From assembly GCA_023391375.1 (NCBI GenBank), contig JAEWBB010000011.1, positions 355,364 to 419,363 on the forward strand: a stretch of 64,000 nucleotides of DNA, given 5' to 3'. Below the pieces are notes generated by a model that worked only from the letters and a program-made list of their open reading frames with translations, had not been told where the DNA came from and ran no database searches. Positions 24,277-32,379 of the stretch are shown here, one piece after another. The stretch's first letter is position 1. The number at the start of each line of letters is the position of its first letter. A program made the translations under genes and the position numbers. The DNA is from Pseudomonadota bacterium (lineage in GTDB: Bacteria; Pseudomonadota; Alphaproteobacteria; Sphingomonadales; Sphingomonadaceae).

Positions 24277-26328
24277 TCACTTGACCCACCAGAAGACCCA
24301 GGTCGCCGCGCCGATCAGGCCGAGCAGCATTACCAGGGCATAGCTATAGACGTAACCCGACTGGACGCGGGTCGTGAGGCGGTTGCCGACGGCGACAACC
24401 GTCGCCGCGCCGTGCGGGCCGAAGCGATCGATGGTCTGCTCGTCACCGCGCTTCCAGAAGAAGCGGCCGAGCGCGAGCGCCGGACGGACGAACAGGAAGT
24501 TGTAGAGCTCGTCGAAATACCATTTGTGCATCAGGAAGCGGTGCAGTTGCGGGAACATGCCGACGAACGCAGCGGGCGCGTCCGGCTGGCGGATGTAGTT
24601 GCGGTAGGCGATCGCGAGGCCGACCAACATCACCGCGAACGGAGTCCACTTCACCCATGCCGGAACCTCGTGGCTGGCGTGCATGAGATGTTCGTTGAAG
24701 AACAGCGAGCCCTTCCAGAATTCCGCCCCGCCTTCCGGCTCGACGAAATAGTGGGCGAACAGGAAGCCCGATGCGATCGCGCCCAGTGACAGCAGGACGA
24801 GCGGGATGAGGATCGGCAGCGGGCTTTCGTGCGGGTGGTAGCCTGCCGTGCCCTCGACCGCATGCGCACCATGGTCGTGGGCGCTGTCATGATCGCTCGC
24901 CTCTTCCGCCTCGTCTTCATGGACGTGATGGACAGCATGCTGGATATGCTCGCTGCCCGCCCAGCGCGCCTTGCCGAAGAAGGTCAGGAAAATCAGGCGC
25001 CAGCTGTAGAAGCTGGTCAGCAGAGCGGCGAACGCGCCGAGCGCGAAAGCGATGTGGCCGTGGACGCTGCCGCTGGCCCAGGCGCTCTCGAGGATCGCGT
25101 CCTTCGAATGGTAGCCGGCGAAGCCGAGGCCGAACAGGCCGACGCCGGTGATCGCCAGCGTGCCGGCCATCATCGCCCAGAAGGTAATAGGGATCTCCTT
25201 ACGGAGCGCGCCATAGTAGCGCATGTCCTGTTCGTGGTGCATGGCATGGATGACCGAGCCCGCGCCGAGGAACAGCAGCGCCTTGAAGAAGGCGTGGGTG
25301 AACAGGTGGAAAATCGCCGCGCCATAGGCGCCGACGCCGGCGGCGAAGAACATGTAGCCGAGCTGCGAACAGGTCGAATAGGCGATCACGCGCTTGATGT
25401 CGTTCTGCACCGTGCCGACCGTGGCGGCGAAAATGCAGGTCGCGGCACCGACGTAAGTGACCACCGTCATCGCGGTCGGCGACGTCTCGAACATCGGCGA
25501 CAGGCGGCAGACCATGAACACGCCGGCGGTGACCATCGTTGCGGCGTGAATCAGCGCGCTGACCGGGGTCGGGCCTTCCATCGCGTCGGGGAGCCAGGTG
25601 TGGAGGCCCAGCTGCGCCGACTTGCCCATTGCACCGACGAACAGCAGCAGGCAGAGCAGCGTCATCGTGTCGACGGTCATGCCGGCAAAGCCGATGGTCG
25701 AGCCGGCCATGCCGGGCGCCGCGGCAAGGATCGCCGGGATCGACACGGTGCCGAACACCAGGAAGGTGCCGAAGATGCCGAGCGAGAAGCCGAAGTCGCC
25801 GACGCGGTTGACGACGAACGCTTTCAGCGCCGCCGCGTTGGCCGAGGGCTTATGGTACCAGAAACCGATCAGCAGGTAGGACGCCAGGCCGACGCCTTCC
25901 CAACCGAAGAACATCTGCACCAGGCTGTCGGCGGTCACCAGCATCAACATGGCGAAGGTGAACAGCGAGAGATAGGCGAAGAAGCGGGGCTGCGAGGGGT
26001 CCTCGCTCATATAGCCCCAGCTGTAGAGGTGGACGAGACTGGAGACGCTCGTCACCACGACCAGCATCACCGCGGTCAACGTATCGACCCGCAGTGCCCA
26101 GTCGACGCTCATGTTGCCCGAGCGCAGGAACTCCAACACCGGGACGACGGTCTCGTGACCCGACCCGCCGACGAACGACAGGAAGATCGGCCAGCTCAGC
26201 GCGCAGCTGATGAACAGCGCGCCGGTGGTGATCGACTTGGCGACGGTGTTGCCCAGCGCGCGATTGCCGAGACCGGTCACGATGGCGGCCAGCAGCGGCA
26301 GGAAAACGATGAAGATGATGGGGTGCAT
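24277..26328 (-). CDS. nuoL: NADH-quinone oxidoreductase subunit L
   Basis: Distal antiporter-like subunit of complex I, with the long lateral helix that runs along the membrane arm. 683 aa. The conserved stretches FFGWEGVGLASYLLIGFWY, GKSAQLGLHTWLPDAMEG and KRVIAYSTCSQLGYMFFAAG are all present. Between about residues 455 and 500 there is a hydrophilic loop with 11 histidines and many Asp/Glu residues (EHIQHAVHHVHEDEAEE and SDHDSAHDHGAH). Such His-rich inserts occur in other alphaproteobacterial NuoL proteins. The start overlaps the nuoK stop by one base. Confidence 0.97.
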   Translation of the reverse strand: MHPIIFIVFLPLLAAIVTGLGNRALGNTVAKSITTGALFISCALSWPIFLSFVGGSGHETVVPVLEFLRSGNMSVDWALRVDTLTAVMLVVVTSVSSLVHLYSWGYMSEDPSQPRFFAYLSLFTFAMLMLVTADSLVQMFFGWEGVGLASYLLIGFWYHKPSANAAALKAFVVNRVGDFGFSLGIFGTFLVFGTVSIPAILAAAPGMAGSTIGFAGMTVDTMTLLCLLLFVGAMGKSAQLGLHTWLPDAMEGPTPVSALIHAATMVTAGVFMVCRLSPMFETSPTAMTVVTYVGAATCIFAATVGTVQNDIKRVIAYSTCSQLGYMFFAAGVGAYGAAIFHLFTHAFFKALLFLGAGSVIHAMHHEQDMRYYGALRKEIPITFWAMMAGTLAITGVGLFGLGFAGYHSKDAILESAWASGSVHGHIAFALGAFAALLTSFYSWRLIFLTFFGKARWAGSEHIQHAVHHVHEDEAEEASDHDSAHDHGAHAVEGTAGYHPHESPLPILIPLVLLSLGAIASGFLFAHYFVEPEGGAEFWKGSLFFNEHLMHASHEVPAWVKWTPFAVMLVGLAIAYRNYIRQPDAPAAFVGMFPQLHRFLMHKWYFDELYNFLFVRPALALGRFFWKRGDEQTIDRFGPHGAATVVAVGNRLTTRVQSGYVYSYALVMLLGLIGAATWVFWWVK

Positions 26329-26633
26329 CAGCCGCGCATCCGGTTGACGTCGTCGACGGCGATCGAACCCATGCGACGGAAGAAGATGACGAGGATCGCG
26401 AGGCCGATGGCAGCCTCGGCGGCGGCGACGGTCAGCACGAACATGGCGAAAATCTGGCCGGTCACATCGCCCAGGTAGGCGCTGAACGCGACCAGGTTGA
26501 TGTTGACCGCCAGCAGGATCAGCTCAATCGCCATCAGCATCAGGATGATGTTGCGGCGGTTGAGGAAGATGCCGAGCACGCCGACCGTGAACAGGATCGC
26601 GGCGACGACCAGATAGTGGACCAACCCGATCAC
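26328..26633 (-). CDS. nuoK: NADH-quinone oxidoreductase subunit K
   Basis: Small membrane subunit of complex I, homologous to ND4L and MnhC-type antiporter subunits. 101 aa with three transmembrane helices. Both conserved membrane glutamates are visible, in LMAIELILLAVNINLVAFS and LTVAAAEAAIGLAILVIFFR. It lies between nuoJ (4-base overlap) and nuoL (1-base overlap), in the standard order. Confidence 0.97.
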   Translation of the reverse strand: MIGLVHYLVVAAILFTVGVLGIFLNRRNIILMLMAIELILLAVNINLVAFSAYLGDVTGQIFAMFVLTVAAAEAAIGLAILVIFFRRMGSIAVDDVNRMRG

Positions 26634-27235
26634 AGCTTGACCCCCTCGCCGACCTTCGGCTGCAAATTCTTGATCGCCTTGGCCGGATCGCGGTCGACCT
26701 GGCGGGCGATATTCTGGCCGCGCGGGTCGCCGCGACGGCGATGGGTCAGCACGATCGCGCCGATCAGTGCGACCAGCAGGATCAGGCCCGCCAGTTCGAA
26801 CGGCATCAGGAAGCGGCTGTAGAGCGCCTCACCGACCGCTTCGATGTTCGGCCGGACCTGCGCGCCGGCGGCGACACCGCCCGTCACCGGTCCCGCTTTC
26901 CACGCGTTGGCGGCGACGATCATCTCACCCATCAGGAACAGCGCGAGGATCAGGCCGAACGGCAGGTTCTTGGAGAAGCCGCTACGCAACTTCGAAAAGT
27001 CGATGTCCAGCATCATGACGATGAACAGGAACAGCACCGCGACCGCGCCGACGTAGACGATGACCAGCAGCATGGCGATGAATTCGGCGCCGAGCAGCAG
27101 CATCAGGCCGGCCGCGTTGAAGAAGGCGACGATCAGCCACATCACCGAATGGACCGGATTGCGGGCGAAGATGACGAACACGGCCGACGCGATGGTCATG
27201 GCCGCGAAAAGGTAGAAGGCGATGGTGGCGATCAT
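26630..27235 (-). CDS. nuoJ: NADH-quinone oxidoreductase subunit J
   Basis: Membrane subunit of complex I equivalent to ND6. 201 aa with five transmembrane helices. The conserved core VYVGAVAVLFLFIVMMLDID carries the pi-bulge helix that moves during turnover, followed by a variable loop. The C-terminal 45 residues are hydrophilic (DPRGQNIARQVDRDPAKAIK). It is 15 bases downstream of nuoI and overlaps nuoK by four bases. Confidence 0.96.
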   Translation of the reverse strand: MIATIAFYLFAAMTIASAVFVIFARNPVHSVMWLIVAFFNAAGLMLLLGAEFIAMLLVIVYVGAVAVLFLFIVMMLDIDFSKLRSGFSKNLPFGLILALFLMGEMIVAANAWKAGPVTGGVAAGAQVRPNIEAVGEALYSRFLMPFELAGLILLVALIGAIVLTHRRRGDPRGQNIARQVDRDPAKAIKNLQPKVGEGVKL

Positions 27236-27250
27236 GAGAGTGCGCGGCCC

Positions 27251-27733
27251 CTACCGATACGCCGCATCGGCGGCAAGGTTGGCGGCGATGGCCTGCTCCC
27301 AGCGGTCGCCGTTGGCGAGCAGCTTGGCCTTGTCGTAGAAAAGTTCCTCGCGGCTTTCGGTGGCGAATTCGAGGTTCGGACCCTCGACAATCGCGTCGAC
27401 CGGACAGGCTTCCTGGCACAGGCCGCAATAGATGCACTTCACCATGTCGATGTCATAGCGGGTCGTCCGGCGGCTGCCGTCGGCACGCGGTTCGGCCTCG
27501 ATGGTGATCGCCTGCGCCGGGCAGATCGCCTCGCACAGCTTGCAGGCGATGCAGCGCTCTTCGCCATTCGGGTAGCGGCGCAGCGCATGCTCACCGCGAA
27601 AACGCGGCGACTGCGGCACCTTCTCGTACGGGTAGTTGATCGTCGCCTTCGGCTTGAAGAAATACTTCAGCGTCAGGAGGTGCGCTTTCACGAACTCCCA
27701 TAGGGTGAAGGCCTTGATGGTGCGCGCGATCAT
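27251..27733 (-). CDS. nuoI: NADH-quinone oxidoreductase subunit I
   Basis: Peripheral-arm subunit binding two [4Fe-4S] clusters (N6a and N6b) near the membrane. 160 aa. The two ferredoxin motifs are CIACKLCEAICPAQAI (about residues 61-76) and CIYCGLCQEACPVDAI (about 101-116). The N-terminus has the amphipathic helix TIKAFTLWEFVKAHLLTLKY that lies on the membrane. It follows nuoH with a 4-base overlap. Confidence 0.97.
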   Translation of the reverse strand: MIARTIKAFTLWEFVKAHLLTLKYFFKPKATINYPYEKVPQSPRFRGEHALRRYPNGEERCIACKLCEAICPAQAITIEAEPRADGSRRTTRYDIDMVKCIYCGLCQEACPVDAIVEGPNLEFATESREELFYDKAKLLANGDRWEQAIAANLAADAAYR

Positions 27734-28782
27734 GCGGCAGCTCCGTAGCGGGTCAGCATCAGCCAGCCCGAGATGAGGGTGACGAACAGCAGGCTGAGCG
27801 GGAGGAAAATCTTCCAGCCCAGGCGCATCAGCTGGTCATAGCGGTAGCGCGGGACCGTCGCCTTCACCCAGGCGAAGACGAAGAAGAAGAAGCAGGCCTT
27901 GATGAACAGCCAGATCCAGCCCGGAATCACGTAGAGCGGTGCCCAGTCCAGCGGCGGCAGGTAGCCGCCCATGAACAACGTCGCGTTCAAGACGCACATC
28001 AGGATGACGTTGCCATATTCGCCGAGCCAGAACAGCGCAAAGCTCATCGACGAATATTCGGTCTGGTGACCGGCGACGAGCTCGCTCTCCGCCTCGACGA
28101 GGTCGAACGGCGTGCGGAAAGTCTCGGCCATCGACGAAATCAGGAACACCACGAACATCGGGAACAGCAGCGGGTTGAACATGAACCCGTTGAAGATGCC
28201 GAGCACGTTGCCCTTCTGCGCCATGACGATGTCGGTGAGGTTGAAGCTGCCGGCATAGAGCACGACGCAGATCAGGACGAAGCCGATCGAGACTTCATAG
28301 CTGACCATCTGCGCGGCGGCGCGAATGGCGGAAAAGAAGGGGTACTTCGAGTTCGACGCCCAGCCGGCGAGGATCACGCCGTAAACGCCGAGCGACGAGG
28401 CCGCGAGAATGTAGAGCAGGCCGACGTTGATGTTGGCCAGTACCACGCCGGCATCGAACGGGATCACCGCCCAGACGATCAGCGCCACCGTGAAGGTGAT
28501 GATCGGCGCGATCAGGAACAGGCCCTTGTTCGCGCTGGTCGGGATAATGGTTTCCTTGAGGAAGACCTTCAGGCCGTCCGCGAAGCTTTGCAGCACGCCG
28601 CCCGGGCCGACCACGTTGGGACCCTTGCGCAGCGCGAAGGCGGCCCACAGCTTGCGCTCGGCATAGATCACCATCGCCACCGCCAGCATCAGCGGAAGCG
28701 CGATCAGCAGGATGCCGACGACCGTGGCGACGAACCACGCCCAGTCGTAATTCATGCCGAGAGATTGAAACCAGGCGGTCAT
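27730..28782 (-). CDS. nuoH: NADH-quinone oxidoreductase subunit H
   Basis: Membrane subunit forming most of the quinone chamber (ND1 equivalent). 350 aa with eight or nine transmembrane helices. Signatures are AERKLWAAFALRKGPNVVGP with the acidic-basic loop, and SSMAETFRTPFDLVEAESEL with the glutamates of the E-channel. The C-terminal RYRYDQLMRLGWKIFLPLSL is also typical. It overlaps nuoG and nuoI by four bases each. Confidence 0.97.
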   Translation of the reverse strand: MTAWFQSLGMNYDWAWFVATVVGILLIALPLMLAVAMVIYAERKLWAAFALRKGPNVVGPGGVLQSFADGLKVFLKETIIPTSANKGLFLIAPIITFTVALIVWAVIPFDAGVVLANINVGLLYILAASSLGVYGVILAGWASNSKYPFFSAIRAAAQMVSYEVSIGFVLICVVLYAGSFNLTDIVMAQKGNVLGIFNGFMFNPLLFPMFVVFLISSMAETFRTPFDLVEAESELVAGHQTEYSSMSFALFWLGEYGNVILMCVLNATLFMGGYLPPLDWAPLYVIPGWIWLFIKACFFFFVFAWVKATVPRYRYDQLMRLGWKIFLPLSLLFVTLISGWLMLTRYGAAA

Positions 28783-30788
28783 TCCGCGGCCTCCGCGAAG
28801 GAGGCGCCGTGGACCAGTTCCTCGCTGCAGCGCTTCATCGTCGGGCTGGCCCGGCAGATGGCGTTGGTGAGGTAGAAGTCGGTGACTGGATAGGCGACCG
28901 AGCCGCTCGCCTTCTTGTCGAGCTTGGGCGGGTTCCAGCCAAGGTCGAGGATCGTGCCCTCGTCCGCGCCGAGGCCCGGCGTATCGGCGATCATCGCGTC
29001 GCGCAGCTGGTCGAAGCGATCGAACGGTAGCGGCCGGCCGACGAGGTCGGAAAGCGCACGAAGGATCGTCCAGTCCTCGCGAGCATCGCCCGGAGGGAAG
29101 GCGCCGCGCTCGCTGCGCTGCACCCGGCCCTCGATGTTGACGAAGGTGCCGTGCTTTTCGGCGTAGGCCGCGCCCGGCAGGACCATGTCGGCGCTCTTCG
29201 CGCCCGCATCGCCGTGGTGGCCGATGTAGACGGTGAAGGCGTCCTTGAACGTGCCGTCGCGCACTTCGTCGGCGCCGAGCAGGATGACCAGTTCCGGCTT
29301 GGCCTTGATGACGTCGGCAAGGCCGCCCTTTTGGGCATAGCCGAGCATCAGGCCGGCCATGCGGGCGGCGGAGGTGTGGAGGACGTTGAAGCCGTTCCAG
29401 TCGCCCTTGATGAATTCCCCCGCAGCGGCGAGCGAGGCGCCCTGCCCGCCCGCGGCCAGCGCCCCGGGACCGGCCAGCAGCAGCGGCCGCTCAGCGTTCT
29501 TCAGCGCATCGCTGGCGGCCTTGGGCAGCTTGCCGATCAGGGCAAGATCGTCGCCCAGCCATTCGACGCCGTAACCAAGGTCGACCTCGGGCCCGATGCC
29601 GAACACCTTGGCGCCACGCTTCACCGCCTTGCGCAGGCGGGTGTTGACCAGCGGCGCTTCCCAACGCGGGTTCGAACCGTAGAGGACGACGACGTCGGCA
29701 TTCTCGAGTTCGGCAATCGGCGTGTTGAACCGCACCGCGCCGAGCGAGCTCACGTCATAGTCGAGGCCGGTCTGGCGTCCTTCGAGCAGGGTCGAACCGG
29801 CACCGGCGAGCAGCGCTTTGGCGGCGTACATCGTCTCGGCATCGAGCAGGTCGCCGGCGATCGCCGCGACCTTGCTGCCGGCCTTCTTGAACTGCTTGGC
29901 AAAAACGTCGAGCGCCTCGGCCCAGGTTGCTTCCTGGAGCTTGCCCTTCACTCGCATCCACGGACGGTCAAGGCGATTTCGCACCAGCGCGTCGACGTGG
30001 TGGCGGGTCTTGTCGTGGGCCCACTCCTCGTTCACCGCATCGTTGATCCGCGGGAGCACGCGCATGACCTGACGGCCGCGCACGTCGAGGCGGATGTTGG
30101 TGCCCATGGCGTCCATGACGTCGATCGCCGGGACCTTCTTCAGCTCCCAGGGCCGCGCTTCGAAGCTGTAGGGGCGCGAGAGCAGCGCACCGACCGGGCA
30201 AAGGTCGACGAGATTGCCCGACAGCTCACTGGTCAGCGCGGTTTCGAGGTAGGAGGTGATCTGGGCATCCTCGCCGCGGAACAGCATGCCCATCTGTGGC
30301 GTGCCGGCGACCTCGTCGCTGAAGCGAACGCAGCGGGTGCACTGGATGCAGCGGGTCATCGCCGTCTTGACGATCGGGCCCATGTACTTGTCTTCGACCG
30401 CGCGCTTGTTCTCCTCGTAGCGCGAGTGGCCGCGGCCATAGGTCATGGCCTGGTCCTGCAGGTCGCATTCGCCGCCCTGATCACAGATCGGGCAATCGAG
30501 CGGGTGATTGATGAGGAGGAATTCCATCACCCCCTCGCGCGCCTTCCTGACCATCGGCGTGTCGGTGCGGATCGCCTGCCCGTCGGCGGCCGGCAGCGCG
30601 CACGACGCCTGCGGCTTGGGCGGGCCCGGCGCGACTTCGACCAGGCACATGCGGCAGTTGCCGGCGATGCTCAGCCGTTCGTGGTAGCAGAAACGCGGGA
30701 TTTCCTTGCCGGCCAGCTCGCACGCCTGGAGCACGGTGGCACCGGCGGGAACCTCGATTTCGACACCGTCTACGGTAAGCTTGGGCAT
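28779..30788 (-). CDS. nuoG: NADH-quinone oxidoreductase subunit G
   Basis: Large Fe-S subunit of the complex I peripheral arm, 669 aa. The N-terminal ferredoxin domain holds the [2Fe-2S] cysteines (RFCYHERLSIAGNCRMC and the cysteine in QASCALPA). It is followed by the His/Cys motif DCPICDQGGECDLQDQ and the [4Fe-4S] motif CIQCTRC with a later cysteine in VDLCPVGALLS. From about residue 220 it has the molybdopterin-oxidoreductase-like fold without cofactor. The start is MPKLTVDGVEIEVP (30788), the family start; an upstream ATG at 30827 lies in the terminator region. Upstream lie a strong intrinsic terminator and two unrelated secreted-protein genes, so nuoG may need read-through or its own promoter. 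Confidence 0.96.
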   Translation of the reverse strand: MPKLTVDGVEIEVPAGATVLQACELAGKEIPRFCYHERLSIAGNCRMCLVEVAPGPPKPQASCALPAADGQAIRTDTPMVRKAREGVMEFLLINHPLDCPICDQGGECDLQDQAMTYGRGHSRYEENKRAVEDKYMGPIVKTAMTRCIQCTRCVRFSDEVAGTPQMGMLFRGEDAQITSYLETALTSELSGNLVDLCPVGALLSRPYSFEARPWELKKVPAIDVMDAMGTNIRLDVRGRQVMRVLPRINDAVNEEWAHDKTRHHVDALVRNRLDRPWMRVKGKLQEATWAEALDVFAKQFKKAGSKVAAIAGDLLDAETMYAAKALLAGAGSTLLEGRQTGLDYDVSSLGAVRFNTPIAELENADVVVLYGSNPRWEAPLVNTRLRKAVKRGAKVFGIGPEVDLGYGVEWLGDDLALIGKLPKAASDALKNAERPLLLAGPGALAAGGQGASLAAAGEFIKGDWNGFNVLHTSAARMAGLMLGYAQKGGLADVIKAKPELVILLGADEVRDGTFKDAFTVYIGHHGDAGAKSADMVLPGAAYAEKHGTFVNIEGRVQRSERGAFPPGDAREDWTILRALSDLVGRPLPFDRFDQLRDAMIADTPGLGADEGTILDLGWNPPKLDKKASGSVAYPVTDFYLTNAICRASPTMKRCSEELVHGASFAEAAE

Positions 30789-30828
30789 TCTCGTTCCGTG
30801 TGGCCTCGGCAAGGACGTTACGCGCAAG

Positions 30829-30868
30829 AAAAAGCGCGCCGCGCCCCTTTGGCGGGGCGGGCGCGCTT
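30829..30868 (-). terminator. Strong intrinsic terminator between the secreted-protein gene and nuoG
   Basis: On the minus strand an outer 9-bp stem (AAGCGCGCC pairing with GGCGCGCTT, plus-strand arms 30832-30840 and 30860-30868) encloses an inner stem (GCCCC/GGGGC) with a 6-base loop. It is followed directly by TTTTTC. It lies 35 bases after the stop of the gene at 30903-31607 and before nuoG, in the middle of the nuo operon. A second short AAGCC/GGCTT hairpin lies at 30873-30888. Confidence 0.72.
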
Positions 30869-30902
30869 ATTCAAGCCGCAAGGTGGCTTTTATGCCCGCG
30901 TT

Positions 30903-31607
30903 TTAGCCGCGTTTCATCCAGTGATAGAGGCCCGCAGCCACCGCACCGCGCTGTTCCTGCGACGAGAAGTTCGACGGCGGGACAGAATATCCACACTCGG
31001 GCGTCCTTGCGAACAGCGCACTAAGAGCGGCCTTCTCGGCCGGAGTCGCGATCCGGGCCTGGAGCACCTTCATCGCTAGTCCCGGCGAGTAGACCGCCAG
31101 ACAGCGACCCACGGTGTCGAGCGAGCGGCCCGCGGAGTCGGTATAGAAGGGTTCGGCCACCGAGACATTGACGGCTTTCGCACGATCCTCGAGGGTCGGG
31201 TTCGACGACTTGACCAGTTCCTCGGCAAGGGCGCCGTTGATCAGCGGGATCGGGATACCGGCGGCATCCGCCGTCGCGCAGCGGCTATACTTGCGCTTCA
31301 ACGCATAAACGAGATTTGCGTATTCCGGATCGCGGGTCATCGCGCCTCCCAGCAGGTCGCCGGCCGCGTCGGTACGGCGCGCAAGGCATTTGGCGACACC
31401 GTCCGCCACCTCGTACTGCGATTCCTGCGCCTTCTTCCCGATCAGGATCTTGCTGTCGAAATCCCGCTGGAACACGCCATTCAGATTGGGGCGGCGCATC
31501 TCGCGCGAATCCGGGACATTCGGCCTCCCGGATTGCGCTTGCGCCATGGCAGGCGCGCTGGCGACGACGGACGTGGCGGCAATGACAAGCCACAGTAATT
31601 TGCGCAT
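30903..31607 (-). CDS. Secreted four-cysteine hypothetical protein, paralogue of the next gene
   Basis: Not a named family. 234 aa with a signal peptide (MRKLLWLVIAATSVVASAPAMAQ, cleaved near 23). The mature protein has a repeated pattern. It contains VAKCLARRTDAAGDLL then YSRC, and later VGRCLAVYSPGLAMKVL then PECG, four cysteines that could form two disulfides. The neighbour at 31707-32297 shares the same plan, including a LxxALAEELVKS / LAEAMLKS helix between the halves, so the two arose by duplication. The start has the strongest ribosome-binding site around (AGGAGGT, six bases upstream). It lies between nuoF and nuoG, a place with no known complex I role for it. Confidence 0.75.
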   Translation of the reverse strand: MRKLLWLVIAATSVVASAPAMAQAQSGRPNVPDSREMRRPNLNGVFQRDFDSKILIGKKAQESQYEVADGVAKCLARRTDAAGDLLGGAMTRDPEYANLVYALKRKYSRCATADAAGIPIPLINGALAEELVKSSNPTLEDRAKAVNVSVAEPFYTDSAGRSLDTVGRCLAVYSPGLAMKVLQARIATPAEKAALSALFARTPECGYSVPPSNFSSQEQRGAVAAGLYHWMKRG

Positions 31608-31706
31608 CGAAGTACCTCCTGAACTTAGGCGATCATGCTCGCTCTATTCAGTCGATTATGCAAGCCTCAACCCTGTCTCCCGCCTTAGTTGCGAACGCTT
31701 TGATGC

Positions 31707-32297
31707 TTACTGCGCCGACACGAGGCGAAAGCTCGCCGTCGCAAGGATCGAGCGAAGCGAAAAGGGTTCGACTTCAAGGTTCGCGCCGACTTTCTTCCCG
31801 CATATGCCGGCGACCGGCGCCAATCCGGCAGTCGACTTGGTTTCCTCGGTCGAACCGATTCCCGTGGCGAACAACCCTGCAACGTCGTCCGGCGCCGAGC
31901 GGGCGACGCACATGGCGATGGCGTCACTGGGCGCATAGGTTTCCGCCTTCTTGCCGGCCGAACGGGCAATCCGCGCCCCAAGCGGCGCGGCGTCGGATTT
32001 CAGCATCGCTTCGGCCAGCGCCGCCGCGAACGGAAGACCGGTTGCGCGCATCTTGCCGCGGATGGCAAGGCAGTCGCGGTTGTTCTCGGCCAACGCGCGA
32101 AGACCCATGCGATAAGCGGGAGTGCGGAAATCTTCGGTCAGCACGTCGTGCGTCTTGGCGGGGCTGGCCTTGGCGACGCACTGGCCGAACGCGGCCATGG
32201 TCTGGCGGGCACGTACCGACGTCACGGGCGCATCGGCTGCTATCAGGGGCGGGCACAAAAGACCGGAAACGAACAACGCTACGATCAACTTACGCAT
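31707..32297 (-). CDS. Secreted four-cysteine hypothetical protein, paralogue of the previous gene
   Basis: Not a named family. 196 aa with a signal peptide (MRKLIVALFVSGLLCPPLIA, cleaved near 20). The start is placed at MRKLIVAL (32297), since the in-frame ATG at 32408 lies inside nuoF and precedes sequence with no signal peptide. The mature part shows the same two-unit pattern as the downstream gene: FGQCVAKASPAKTHDVL, then RDCLAI, then LAEAMLKS, then AMCVARSAPDDVAGLF and AGICG. It is separated from nuoF by 82 bases and from its paralogue by 99 bases. Periplasmic location is likely; function unknown. Confidence 0.75.
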   Translation of the reverse strand: MRKLIVALFVSGLLCPPLIAADAPVTSVRARQTMAAFGQCVAKASPAKTHDVLTEDFRTPAYRMGLRALAENNRDCLAIRGKMRATGLPFAAALAEAMLKSDAAPLGARIARSAGKKAETYAPSDAIAMCVARSAPDDVAGLFATGIGSTEETKSTAGLAPVAGICGKKVGANLEVEPFSLRSILATASFRLVSAQ

Positions 32298-32379
32298 CGA
32301 CAGACCCCTCACGCATTGCCGCGAGTCGCGCGGCCACCCACAGAGGCTTAATCCGATGCGAAGACGGGCGGAAGCCGCC

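Noticed and set aside
22745..26478. 532- and 549-codon plus-strand frames opposite nuoM and nuoL
   Set aside because: Mirror of membrane-protein codons giving His/Gln/Arg/Asp-rich sequence; no sign of selection as protein.
29151..31079. 642-codon plus-strand frame opposite nuoG
   Set aside because: Shadow of nuoG codons; no motif, no ribosome-binding site, and it runs through the terminator hairpin.
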